A stretch of DNA of 5,318 nucleotides from an uncultured Eubacteriales bacterium (lineage in GTDB: Bacteria > Bacillota_A > Clostridia > Saccharofermentanales > Saccharofermentanaceae): positions 1 to 5,318 of the forward strand of contig OMQY01000127.1 of assembly GCA_900313405.1 (NCBI GenBank), given 5' to 3'. The notes under the pieces are model-generated. The model was given only the letters and a program-made list of their open reading frames with translations, searched no databases and was not told where the DNA came from. The position numbers and the translations under genes were made by a program. Numbering within the stretch: position 1 is the first letter of the stretch; each line of letters begins with the position of its first letter. This document shows positions 1 to 4,738 of the stretch, one piece after another.

Positions 1-416
1 AGATTGATCGCATTCGTTCTCTTAAGATCGCGCATTCTGGTCGCATAATCTATCTGCATATCGCCGAGGATATCGATTACTTCTTCGGGACTTCCGGCTT
101 CGTCGGCTTTGTTGATATAGATATCGCTCAGGGTGTAGGCAGCGTTCATCTCCATTCCGCCGTCGATACAGATCCTGCTTATGACGGCAGCCGAAGCGAC
201 CAGATGATATTGTGCATTACGGAGAGGATCATCGGAGAGTTTGCCCCAGCCGTCTTTGAAGCCGGCACGTGCGATCTTGTAGCGGTCCCGTGTTCCTTCA
301 ACGTCGCCGTTCTTGATCCTGTTATACTGTCTCAGTTCATTGCGGTAATCTGATCGGATAAAGCCTTCTTCTCTTTGTACATAGAGTCTGTAGTCAAGGT
401 CTTTTTTTAGGCCCAT
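1..416 (-). CDS. Probable AraC-family transcriptional regulator, N-terminal part (runs off left edge)
   Basis: Reading the minus strand from the ATG at 416-414 gives 138 uninterrupted codons, open to the window edge, so the gene is partial at its 3' end. The start is preceded by AGGAGG (427-432) with a 10-nt spacer, which supports it. The protein starts MGLKKDLDYRLYVQREEG and has a soluble, charged, helix-rich character with no signal peptide or membrane segment. The stretch around residues 67-112 (NAQYHLVASAAVISRICIDGG, then AYTLSDIYI and ADEAGSPEEV) resembles, from memory, the region preceding the DNA-binding domain in AraC-type regulators of Clostridia. The AraC helix-turn-helix domain would lie beyond the window, so the DNA-binding role is inferred, not seen. 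Its target and ligand are unknown. It is transcribed divergently from mreB, but divergence alone does not show that it controls mreB. Confidence 0.62.
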   Translation of the reverse strand, partial: MGLKKDLDYRLYVQREEGFIRSDYRNELRQYNRIKNGDVEGTRDRYKIARAGFKDGWGKLSDDPLRNAQYHLVASAAVISRICIDGGMEMNAAYTLSDIYINKADEAGSPEEVIDILGDMQIDYATRMRDLKRTNAIN

Positions 417-448
417 GGGATAACTACCTCCTGATACAATATAGGTTG

Positions 449-479
449 ATTATAACATGCGTTCACAGTTTGTTCACAA
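449..479 (-). promoter_or_regulatory. Promoter of the divergent AraC-type gene, with extended -10
   Basis: On the minus strand TGtTATAAT (449-457) is a perfect -10 with an extended TGn element. The best -35 is TTGTGA (474-479), with a long 19-bp spacer, so the extended -10 probably compensates. It lies about 33 bp upstream of the start codon and just upstream of the AGGAGG ribosome binding site. Two TGTGAAC heptamers overlap the -35 and spacer region. Confidence 0.6.
461..478 (-). repeat. Direct repeat TGTGAAC x2, 11-bp period, in the promoter
   Basis: On the minus strand TGTGAAC occurs at 478-472 and again at 467-461, separated by AAAC, so the copies are one helical turn apart. They lie between the -35 and -10 of the AraC-type gene. 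Direct repeats with this geometry are typical operators for AraC proteins (two recognition helices) and for OmpR/PhoB response regulators. A role in autoregulation is an inference. Confidence 0.4.
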
Positions 480-552
480 TCGTTTTCGGACATCCAACAA
501 AAAATAAACTCAAAACGAAACATGTTTGTAGTATTGAATAGTCGCTTTCTCG

Positions 553-580
553 TTGTAATTTGGATTGGTTAATGTATAAT
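553..580 (+). promoter_or_regulatory. Promoter of mreB
   Basis: TTGTAA (553-558) and a perfect TATAAT (575-580) are separated by 16 bp, a good sigma-A type promoter. Transcription would start near 587, giving a leader of about 84 nt before the mreB start at 671. A small CTGT-TTT-ACAG hairpin (585-595) lies at the predicted start of the transcript. Confidence 0.65.
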
Positions 581-670
581 TAAACTGTTTTACAGCAATC
601 TACGGCGTCTGCCGGTCCGCTTATGAACGAACTGAATAGGACGTCTGTCTATATACATGAGGTACTATAA

Positions 671-1681
671 ATGGGTTTAGGAATGGAAATCGGTATCGAT
701 CTCGGTACCAGCAGTGTTCTTATTTACGTGCGCGGCAAAGGTGTTGTTCTCAAGGAACCTTCCGTTGTCGCAGTTAACAACAAAACAGGTAAAGTTCTTG
801 CTGTCGGTGAATCCGCCAGCCTTATGCTCGGCCGTACACCGGGTGTTGTCGAGGCAATAAGACCTCTTCGCGAGGGTGTCATCTCTGACTTCAGAGCTAC
901 TGAAGTTATGCTCAAGGCCTTCATCGGCCGTGTGTGCAGCGGTATCAGAGCAACGTATTTCAAGCCGACTATCGTTGTATGCGTTCCTTCTGTCATCACT
1001 CCCGTCGAGCAGCAGGCAGTCGAGAATGCCTGCCGTCATGCGGGCGCGAAGGACGTTTTCCTTATAAGAGAGCCTATCGCAGCTGCCATCGGAGCAGGTA
1101 TCGATATCACAAAGGCGTCCGGTTCCATGGTCGTTGATATCGGCGGCGGTACGACGGATATCTCCGTTATCTCTCTTTGTGAACCTGTTGTCGATGCGTC
1201 CCTTAAGGTAGCGGGCGACAAGTTCGACGAGGCGATCATCAAGCACGTAAGACGTAAGCATAATATCCTGATCGGTGATAAGACAGCCGAGATGCTCAAG
1301 ATCCAGATCGGATGCGCTTATCCCCGTGACGAGGAGCTGACACTCGACGTTCGCGGACGTAACCTGATCACGGGTCTTCCTGCGACAGTAACCGTATCTT
1401 CCACCGAGATGCTCGAGGCTCTCGAAGAACCTGTATCTTCCATCTTCGAAGCCGTACATGTTGTTCTCGAGAAGACACCTCCGGAACTTATGGCCGATAT
1501 CTCACAGCGAGGTATCGTAATGACAGGCGGCGGCGCACTCCTCTATGGTCTTGACAGAATGCTCGCCACAAAGATCGGTATCGATGTATATATCGCTCAG
1601 GATCCTATTTCCTGCGTGGCTATCGGAACCGGTAAGGCCCTTGATATGATGGATAAGTTCGCTGCTCTGGGCGATCAGTAA
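671..1681 (+). CDS. mreB: MreB/Mbl-type actin-like cell-shape protein
   Basis: 336 residues, the usual full length of the family. MreB-family proteins polymerise with ATP into membrane-associated filaments that guide lateral peptidoglycan synthesis by the Rod complex in rod-shaped bacteria. The actin-fold motifs are all present: phosphate loop 1 GIDLGTSS (8-15), phosphate loop 2 DIGGGTTD (156-163), the catalytic-site glutamate in REPIAAAIGAG (133-143), AGDKFDE (181-187) and the adenosine motif TGGGALLYGLD (285-295). The ATG at 671 is chosen because GAGGT (659-663) lies 7 nt upstream. The internal Met5 has no properly spaced site. The GTSSVL version of the first loop resembles clostridial Mbl-like paralogues more than classical MreB (GTANTL), and no mreC or mreD follows, so it may be an Mbl-type paralogue. 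It is monocistronic, with its own promoter and a strong terminator. The assignment to the family is secure; which paralogue it is remains open. Confidence 0.96.
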   Translation: MGLGMEIGIDLGTSSVLIYVRGKGVVLKEPSVVAVNNKTGKVLAVGESASLMLGRTPGVVEAIRPLREGVISDFRATEVMLKAFIGRVCSGIRATYFKPTIVVCVPSVITPVEQQAVENACRHAGAKDVFLIREPIAAAIGAGIDITKASGSMVVDIGGGTTDISVISLCEPVVDASLKVAGDKFDEAIIKHVRRKHNILIGDKTAEMLKIQIGCAYPRDEELTLDVRGRNLITGLPATVTVSSTEMLEALEEPVSSIFEAVHVVLEKTPPELMADISQRGIVMTGGGALLYGLDRMLATKIGIDVYIAQDPISCVAIGTGKALDMMDKFAALGDQ

Positions 1682-1700
1682 GTACCAAGTTGGAATTGCC

Positions 1701-1736
1701 ATAGACGCTCGTCTATATAGACGGGCGTCTATTTTT
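1701..1736 (+). terminator. Intrinsic terminator of mreB
   Basis: The two arms 1701-1714 and 1719-1732 form a 14-bp stem (one G-U pair) with a tiny loop, followed by a TTTTT run (1732-1736). It begins 19 nt after the mreB stop. Strong and canonical for the plus strand. Confidence 0.93.
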
Positions 1737-1760
1737 ATGTATTCTTCTCGAAAACACTCT

Positions 1761-1825
1761 GACCCGGCGGCATACCCGCGTGCTCGGGGGGGAGACCCGG
1801 GGTACGAGCAACGCCGCGTCATGCC
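1761..1825. other. GC-rich foldable intergenic element
   Basis: This stretch is far richer in G+C than the AT-rich DNA on both sides and can fold into one long interrupted hairpin. GGCAT (1769-1773) pairs with ATGCC (1821-1825). CGCG (1777-1780) can pair with CGCG (1815-1818), or GCG (1778-1780) with CGC (1812-1814). TGCTCG (1781-1786) pairs with CGAGCA (1805-1810). The apical loop is made of runs of G, AGA, CCC and GGGG. There is no ORF in it and no T-run after it, so it is not a terminator. It lies between the mreB terminator and the rho promoter, and its origin is unknown: a decayed REP/MITE-like palindrome or a small structured RNA are both possible. Confidence 0.4.
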
Positions 1826-1849
1826 TTCGCTTTGCCTTATATTAAGTTG

Positions 1850-1878
1850 TTGACTATCAGCATAATAAATGATAATAT
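1850..1878 (+). promoter_or_regulatory. Promoter of rho
   Basis: TTGACT (1850-1855) and TAATAT (1873-1878) are 17 bp apart, and the -10 has an extended TGa (1870-1872) in front. A second reading with GATAAT (1871-1876) has a 15-bp spacer and is less likely. Start of transcription near 1885 would give a leader of about 88 nt. Confidence 0.62.
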
Positions 1879-1895
1879 CCTCACGATTTGAACAG

Positions 1896-1913
1896 GGATC
1901 TCGCGTGAGATCC
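1896..1913 (+). promoter_or_regulatory. Hairpin in the rho leader
   Basis: GGATCTC-GCGT-GAGATCC is a perfect 7-bp stem with a 4-nt loop in the predicted 5' leader of rho mRNA. No T-run follows, so it is not an intrinsic terminator. rho is autogenously controlled in several bacteria by Rho-dependent attenuation in its leader, so the hairpin may shape that region. This is inference only. Confidence 0.4.
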
Positions 1914-1972
1914 GAATACCCCGTTTTGATAGTTTCTTGAATATCTTTATCAATCCGACAAATGAGGTTTAT

Positions 1973-3931
1973 ATGACTGAAGAACAGAAAATGCTGGCGT
2001 CAAAATCGCTGGACGACCTTAAGGTAATCGCAGTCACTTTCGGTATCTATGACAGTGCTGAAGCAGACAAGAAGTCCCGTGAGGAATTGATGGCTGCCAT
2101 AAGCGGTACACCTGTCTCCGAACCTGCTCCCAAGCCGCGCGCTACTAAGGCAAAGAAGGCAAAAGCCGAGAAGGCTGAGAAGTCGGAAAAGGCTTCCGTG
2201 GACGACAAGGCTGCCGAAGAGACTCCCGCCGAGGCAGAAGTGAAGCCCGCTCCCAAGAAGCGCGGACGCCCGAAGAAGGCAGAAGCCGCTGCCGAAGCGC
2301 CTGAAGCACAGGAAGAGGCCAAGGTTTCCGATCCTGCCGTCGAGGCACCTTCTGAAAAGCCGGTCAAGAAGCCTGCCAAGAAGAGCAGGAAGACTTCTTC
2401 GAAGAAGGCTGACAAGGAAGAGACAGGTTCTGCCGAGGCAGAAGCAGCTCCCGCAGAAGTTCCTGCGGATGCTGAGGCAAAGGAAGAGACAGCTAAGGAA
2501 GAGAAGGCTGACAAGAAGAATAAGTCCGGCCGCGGACGTAAGAAGAGGAATGCGGCTGAGTCAGAGAAGACAGACAGTGCGGAAGCTGCTGCACCTGAAG
2601 AAACGGCTGCTTCCGAAGATACGAAGCCTGCCGAAGAGAAGCCCGCGGGTGAAGCCCAGGCACAGCCTTCGAGATCCAAGAAGAGAAGGATATCCTTCGG
2701 CCCTTCACAGGAGACCAAGCAGATCGCGATCGAGGAAGGTGAGGAGACTGCTGTTGAAGCACCGCCGCCGGCACCTGAGATCCAGTACACCGAGATCGAG
2801 GGAGTACTCTCTATCGGCGGACAGGACAGGAATGATTTCTGCGGTTTTGTACATCGTAATAACTATCTGCCCGGAGAGGACGATGCATATGTTCCCGGTC
2901 AGATGATCAAGAGAATGGGCCTTCGTAAAGGCGACTACATCAAGGGACTCGTTGCTCCCCCTCGCGGTAAGGACAAGTACGCTCCGCTTCGTAAGGTCAT
3001 TTCCGTTAACGGTGTTGAGATCCCCGAGGATTCTGATTATGACATCATCCGTAAGAGACCGAAGTTCGAGCATCTGACAGCGATCTATCCTGATCAGAGA
3101 CTTACACTCGAGACCGGTGCCGAGGATCTGTCGTGCAGGATTATCGATCTGTTCTGCCCTATCGGTAAGGGACAGAGAGGTATGATCGTATCGCCGCCTA
3201 AGGCAGGTAAGACTATCCTTATGCAGAAGATCGCCAATGCGATCACGGCCAACAATCCCGACTGCAAGGTCATCGTGCTCCTGATAGATGAGCGTCCGGA
3301 GGAAGTTACGGATATGCAGCGTTCCATCAAGGGTGAAGTTGCTTATTCGACTTTCGATAAGAGACCTGAGAATCACGTAAGGATCACGGAACTTGTTCTC
3401 GAGAGAGCGATGAGGCTCGTTGAGATGGGTCAGGACGTCGTTATCCTGCTCGACTCGATGACGCGACTTGCAAGAGCATATAACCTTACGATCAACCCTA
3501 CCGGAAGGACTTTGTCCGGTGGTCTTGACCCGGGATCCCTCTACGGTCCGAAGCGATTCTTCGGCGCTGCCCGTAATATCGAATTCGGCGGAAGCCTGAC
3601 CATTATCGCGACGGCTCTTATCGAGACAGGTTCGAGAATGGACGAGGTTATTTTCGAGGAGTTCAAGGGAACGGGTAACATGGAAGTCGTGCTCGACAGG
3701 AAGCTCGCCGACAGGCGTGTATATCCTGCCATCGCGGTCGACAAGTCAGGTACCAGAAGAGAGGATCTCCTTCTGACTCCGGAGGAGATGGAATCGATCT
3801 GGCTCACCAGAAAGGCGATCGCCGAGGTCGATACCATCGCTGCGACGGAGGCAGTCATCAATTATATGAAGAGGACGACCAGCAATGCATCATTTGTATT
3901 GTCGGCCAAAAAATCCTTTTCGGTTAATTGA
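1973..3931 (+). CDS. rho: Transcription termination factor Rho with long N-terminal insertion
   Basis: 652 residues, much longer than E. coli Rho (419). Rho is a hexameric RNA-dependent ATPase/translocase that releases RNA polymerase from untranslated transcripts. Domains in order: Rho N-terminal helical domain (about 3-43); a low-complexity Ala/Lys/Glu/Pro-rich insertion (about 46-262); the cold-shock-like primary RNA-binding domain (about 270-350); and the RecA-like motor. Visible motor motifs: Walker A SPPKAGKT (407-414), DERPEE with catalytic Glu440, Walker B VVILLDS (489-495), the Q-loop [16 protein letters not shown], and the arginine finger in SGTRRED (Arg595). Residues matching the bicyclomycin contacts (Lys410, Lys413, Asp439, Arg441, Asp494, Ser495, Arg498, Leu437) are retained. 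I chose ATG 1973 because GAGGT (1964-1968) precedes it. An in-frame TTG at 1937 would add 12 residues but has no ribosome binding site. Basic RGRP (97-100) and GRGRKKR (186-192) patches lie in the insertion. rpmE follows after 103 bp. Confidence 0.97.
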   Translation: MTEEQKMLASKSLDDLKVIAVTFGIYDSAEADKKSREELMAAISGTPVSEPAPKPRATKAKKAKAEKAEKSEKASVDDKAAEETPAEAEVKPAPKKRGRPKKAEAAAEAPEAQEEAKVSDPAVEAPSEKPVKKPAKKSRKTSSKKADKEETGSAEAEAAPAEVPADAEAKEETAKEEKADKKNKSGRGRKKRNAAESEKTDSAEAAAPEETAASEDTKPAEEKPAGEAQAQPSRSKKRRISFGPSQETKQIAIEEGEETAVEAPPPAPEIQYTEIEGVLSIGGQDRNDFCGFVHRNNYLPGEDDAYVPGQMIKRMGLRKGDYIKGLVAPPRGKDKYAPLRKVISVNGVEIPEDSDYDIIRKRPKFEHLTAIYPDQRLTLETGAEDLSCRIIDLFCPIGKGQRGMIVSPPKAGKTILMQKIANAITANNPDCKVIVLLIDERPEEVTDMQRSIKGEVAYSTFDKRPENHVRITELVLERAMRLVEMGQDVVILLDSMTRLARAYNLTINPTGRTLSGGLDPGSLYGPKRFFGAARNIEFGGSLTIIATALIETGSRMDEVIFEEFKGTGNMEVVLDRKLADRRVYPAIAVDKSGTRREDLLLTPEEMESIWLTRKAIAEVDTIAATEAVINYMKRTTSNASFVLSAKKSFSVN

Positions 3932-3956
3932 CAACCGCTGACAAATCGAGTAATAT
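3928..3956 (+). promoter_or_regulatory. Promoter of rpmE overlapping the rho stop codon
   Basis: A perfect TTGACA (3928-3933), spacer of exactly 17 bp, and TAATAT (3951-3956). The -35 includes the TGA stop of rho (3929-3931). It gives rpmE a promoter independent of rho, with a leader of about 72 nt. No terminator separates the two genes, so readthrough from rho is also likely. Confidence 0.72.
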
Positions 3957-3962
3957 ACCAAA

Positions 3963-4020
3963 GTTACTAATAGATCCGGTATGGCATACGTGCAAAGAAG
4001 TACGCGCTGTATCTTTGATT
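3963..4020 (+). promoter_or_regulatory. Leader of rpmE mRNA, possible regulatory fold
   Basis: The region between the predicted transcription start and the ribosome binding site can fold. ATACG-TGC in the segment 3983-3992 can pair with GCG-c-TGTAT in 4005-4013 (one bulge), and a short GTAT-GGC-ATAC alternative (3978-3988) competes. Structured, L31-binding leaders are known for rpmE in several bacterial groups, so autogenous control is plausible, but I could not match this leader to a known consensus. Confidence 0.25.
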
Positions 4021-4034
4021 GAGAGGTGAAATGA

Positions 4035-4235
4035 ATGAAGAGCGACATCCATCCTAAGACTTACGTTGCAACAGTCAGATGTGCTTGCGGTGCGACATTC
4101 GAGACGATCTCCACGAAGGAAGAGCTTCGTGTTGATATCTGCTCCAACTGCCACCCTTTCTACACAGGCAAGCAGAAGCTGGTTGACACAGGCGGACGTG
4201 TTGATAAGTTCAATAAGAGAATGGGAAGAGCATAA
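4035..4235 (+). CDS. rpmE: 50S ribosomal protein L31 (bL31), zinc-binding form
   Basis: 66 residues, the normal size. bL31 sits on the large subunit and contributes to an intersubunit bridge. The whole protein follows the family pattern: start MKSDIHP, then CAC (Cys16, Cys18), [17 protein letters not shown] (36-52) and a basic tail. The four cysteines Cys16, Cys18, Cys36 and Cys39 mark the zinc-containing C+ form, which can act as a zinc reserve when a C- paralogue exists; none is in this window. The start is ATG 4035, served by GAGGTGA (4023-4029). An ATG at 4031 in another frame opens only a very short reading frame. The rho-rpmE order is a widely conserved Firmicute neighbourhood. The gene has its own promoter and ends just before a terminator. 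Confidence 0.97.
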   Translation: MKSDIHPKTYVATVRCACGATFETISTKEELRVDICSNCHPFYTGKQKLVDTGGRVDKFNKRMGRA

Positions 4236-4263
4236 TTCCCGATCGATTATGCAAACTAAGAAG

Positions 4264-4291
4264 AGTTGTCTCGTAAGAGGCAACTTTTTTT
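4264..4291 (+). terminator. Intrinsic terminator of rpmE (and rho readthrough)
   Basis: AGTTGTCTC (4264-4272) and GAGGCAACT (4277-4285) form a 9-bp stem with a GTAA tetraloop and one G-U pair, followed by seven T (4285-4291). It closes the rho-rpmE transcription unit. Confidence 0.94.
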
Positions 4292-4294
4292 GTG

Positions 4295-4378
4295 GGGTGC
4301 TCGGATGAGTGGTGCAGCCGAGTGAGAGAGCGTTTCCCGAGCGCCTGATCTACTCCGGTGTTACTATTCGTAACGCTG
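4295..4378 (+). other. Possible structured RNA or fold with pseudoknot, no coding role seen
   Basis: Right after the rpmE terminator, GGTGCTCGG (4296-4304) pairs with CCGAGCGCC (4337-4345), 9 bp plus a flanking G-U. Inside its 32-nt loop, GAGTGG (4307-4312) pairs with CTACTC (4350-4355) just 3' of the stem, giving an H-type pseudoknot. A separate hairpin CGGTGTTAC-TATTC-GTAACGCTG (4356-4378, 9 bp with two G-U) abuts it. Competing pairing CTCGG (4301-4304 region) with CCGAG (4318-4322) exists. I see no promoter of its own, no known riboswitch consensus and no adjacent gene start, so this may be an orphan or decayed RNA element. Confidence 0.33.
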
Positions 4379-4428
4379 AGAGAAATAATAAATGTAGGAG
4401 ATTCGCAGATACAGTTTTGAGCAACCTC

Positions 4429-4447
4429 TTTCCCATTCCCCGGGAAA
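4429..4447. repeat. Short inverted repeat TTTCCC...GGGAAA
   Basis: TTTCCC (4429-4434) and GGGAAA (4442-4447) form a perfect 6-bp stem with a C-rich 7-nt loop. It ends exactly where the first CGACAA repeat begins and may belong to the same element. Confidence 0.4.
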
Positions 4448-4499
4448 CGACAATGAAACGACAATAAAAACACCCTCATTCGTTGTCGTTTGTTTGTCG
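4448..4499. repeat. 52-bp inverted-repeat unit A (four CGACAA hexamers)
   Basis: CGACAA occurs at 4448 and 4459 on the plus strand and, as TTGTCG, at 4483 and 4494, so each arm holds two hexamers in direct orientation 11 bp apart and the arms mirror each other. The stem is 6 bp, a 2-nt mismatch, then about 10 bp, with a loop containing ACACCC. No coding function is apparent. Unit B, 83 bp further on, repeats the same arrangement. Confidence 0.88.
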
Positions 4500-4530
4500 A
4501 TTGGCTTTATAGATGTACTTTTTAGGGATT

Positions 4531-4582
4531 CGACAACAAAACGACAATGAAACTACCCTTTTCCATTGTCGTTTCATTGTCG
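4531..4582. repeat. 52-bp inverted-repeat unit B (four CGACAA hexamers)
   Basis: The hexamers are at 4531, 4542 (plus) and 4566, 4577 (as TTGTCG), each exactly 83 bp from its counterpart in unit A. By hand alignment 41 of 52 positions match unit A. The stem is 6 bp, a 2-nt mismatch, then 11 bp, with a loop containing CTACCC. The 31-bp flanks of the two units show no evident similarity, so this is not a plain 83-bp tandem duplication. Confidence 0.88.
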
Positions 4583-4585
4583 CGG

Positions 4586-4664
4586 ATCCCGTGGGGATAT
4601 TTATCTTCGTCGTCCGGAGAGCCCCTAAATATGCGTTTTTTTGTCCCAATAATGGCCGTATTGG
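4586..4664. other. Short dyads upstream of brnT
   Basis: ATCCC-GTG-GGGAT (4586-4598) is a small 5-bp hairpin directly after repeat unit B, and CCAATA (4646-4651) with TATTGG (4659-4664) is a perfect 6-bp inverted repeat with a 7-nt spacer. The T-run at 4636-4642 precedes the second dyad, so neither is a terminator on the plus strand. The second dyad lies just upstream of the likely brnT promoter and could bind a regulator; nothing else supports this. Confidence 0.3.
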
Positions 4665-4665
4665 C

Positions 4666-4721
4666 TTGATAGAATACAGTTGTAGTTATCTATTGTGGAG
4701 TGAACATAATTATAATATAAT
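4666..4721 (+). promoter_or_regulatory. Promoter region of brnTA
   Basis: Several promoter readings are possible. TTGATA (4666-4671) with TCTATT (4689-4694) has a 17-bp spacer and leaves room for a leader. TTGTAG (4680-4685) with CATAAT (4705-4710) has a 19-bp spacer. TTGTGG (4693-4698) with a perfect TATAAT (4716-4721) has a 17-bp spacer but would start transcription inside the ribosome binding site. I cannot choose firmly. The region upstream of brnT is strikingly AT-rich compared with the rpmE side. Confidence 0.45.
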
Positions 4722-4724
4722 TAT
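4706..4724. promoter_or_regulatory. Perfect 19-bp palindrome, probable brnTA operator
   Basis: ATAATTATA (4706-4714), a central A (4715) and TATAATTAT (4716-4724) form a perfect dyad, immediately before the GGAGGAG ribosome binding site (4727-4733) of brnT. In known BrnTA modules the ribbon-helix-helix antitoxin represses its own operon, alone or with the toxin, so an operator is expected here. That this dyad is the operator is inference. Confidence 0.55.
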
Positions 4725-4738
4725 ACGGAGGAGTCCTA

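Noticed and set aside
518..527. AAACATGTTT palindrome between the divergent promoters
   Set aside because: Perfect but only 10 bp in AT-rich DNA; too short to call an operator without other support.
677..1459. 260-codon minus-strand frame opposite mreB
   Set aside because: Antisense to a complete conserved gene, with cysteine- and arginine-rich sequence unlike a real protein.
1937..1972. Upstream TTG start for rho adding 12 residues
   Set aside because: No ribosome binding site before it, whereas ATG 1973 has GAGGT at the right distance and begins a normal Rho N-terminus.
2047..2790. 247-codon minus-strand frame opposite the rho insertion
   Set aside because: Ser/Ala-rich antisense of the repetitive Ala/Lys/Glu codons of rho; no ribosome binding site and no recognisable domain.
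4031..4034. ATG at 4031 as start of rpmE
   Set aside because: It is in a different frame and reaches a stop after a few codons; ATG 4035 gives the conserved L31 N-terminus.
4296..4378. tRNA gene
   Set aside because: No acceptor stem, T-loop consensus or anticodon arm can be arranged.
4294..4400. TPP riboswitch, suggested by GGGGTGC, CTGATC and GCTGAGA words
   Set aside because: The words occur in the wrong order and helices do not match the TPP aptamer; no thiamine gene follows.
4448..4582. CRISPR array or integron attC sites
   Set aside because: There are only two units, mirrored internally, without regular unique spacers or cas genes. The arms do not fit the attC core pattern and no cassette ORF or integrase lies between them.
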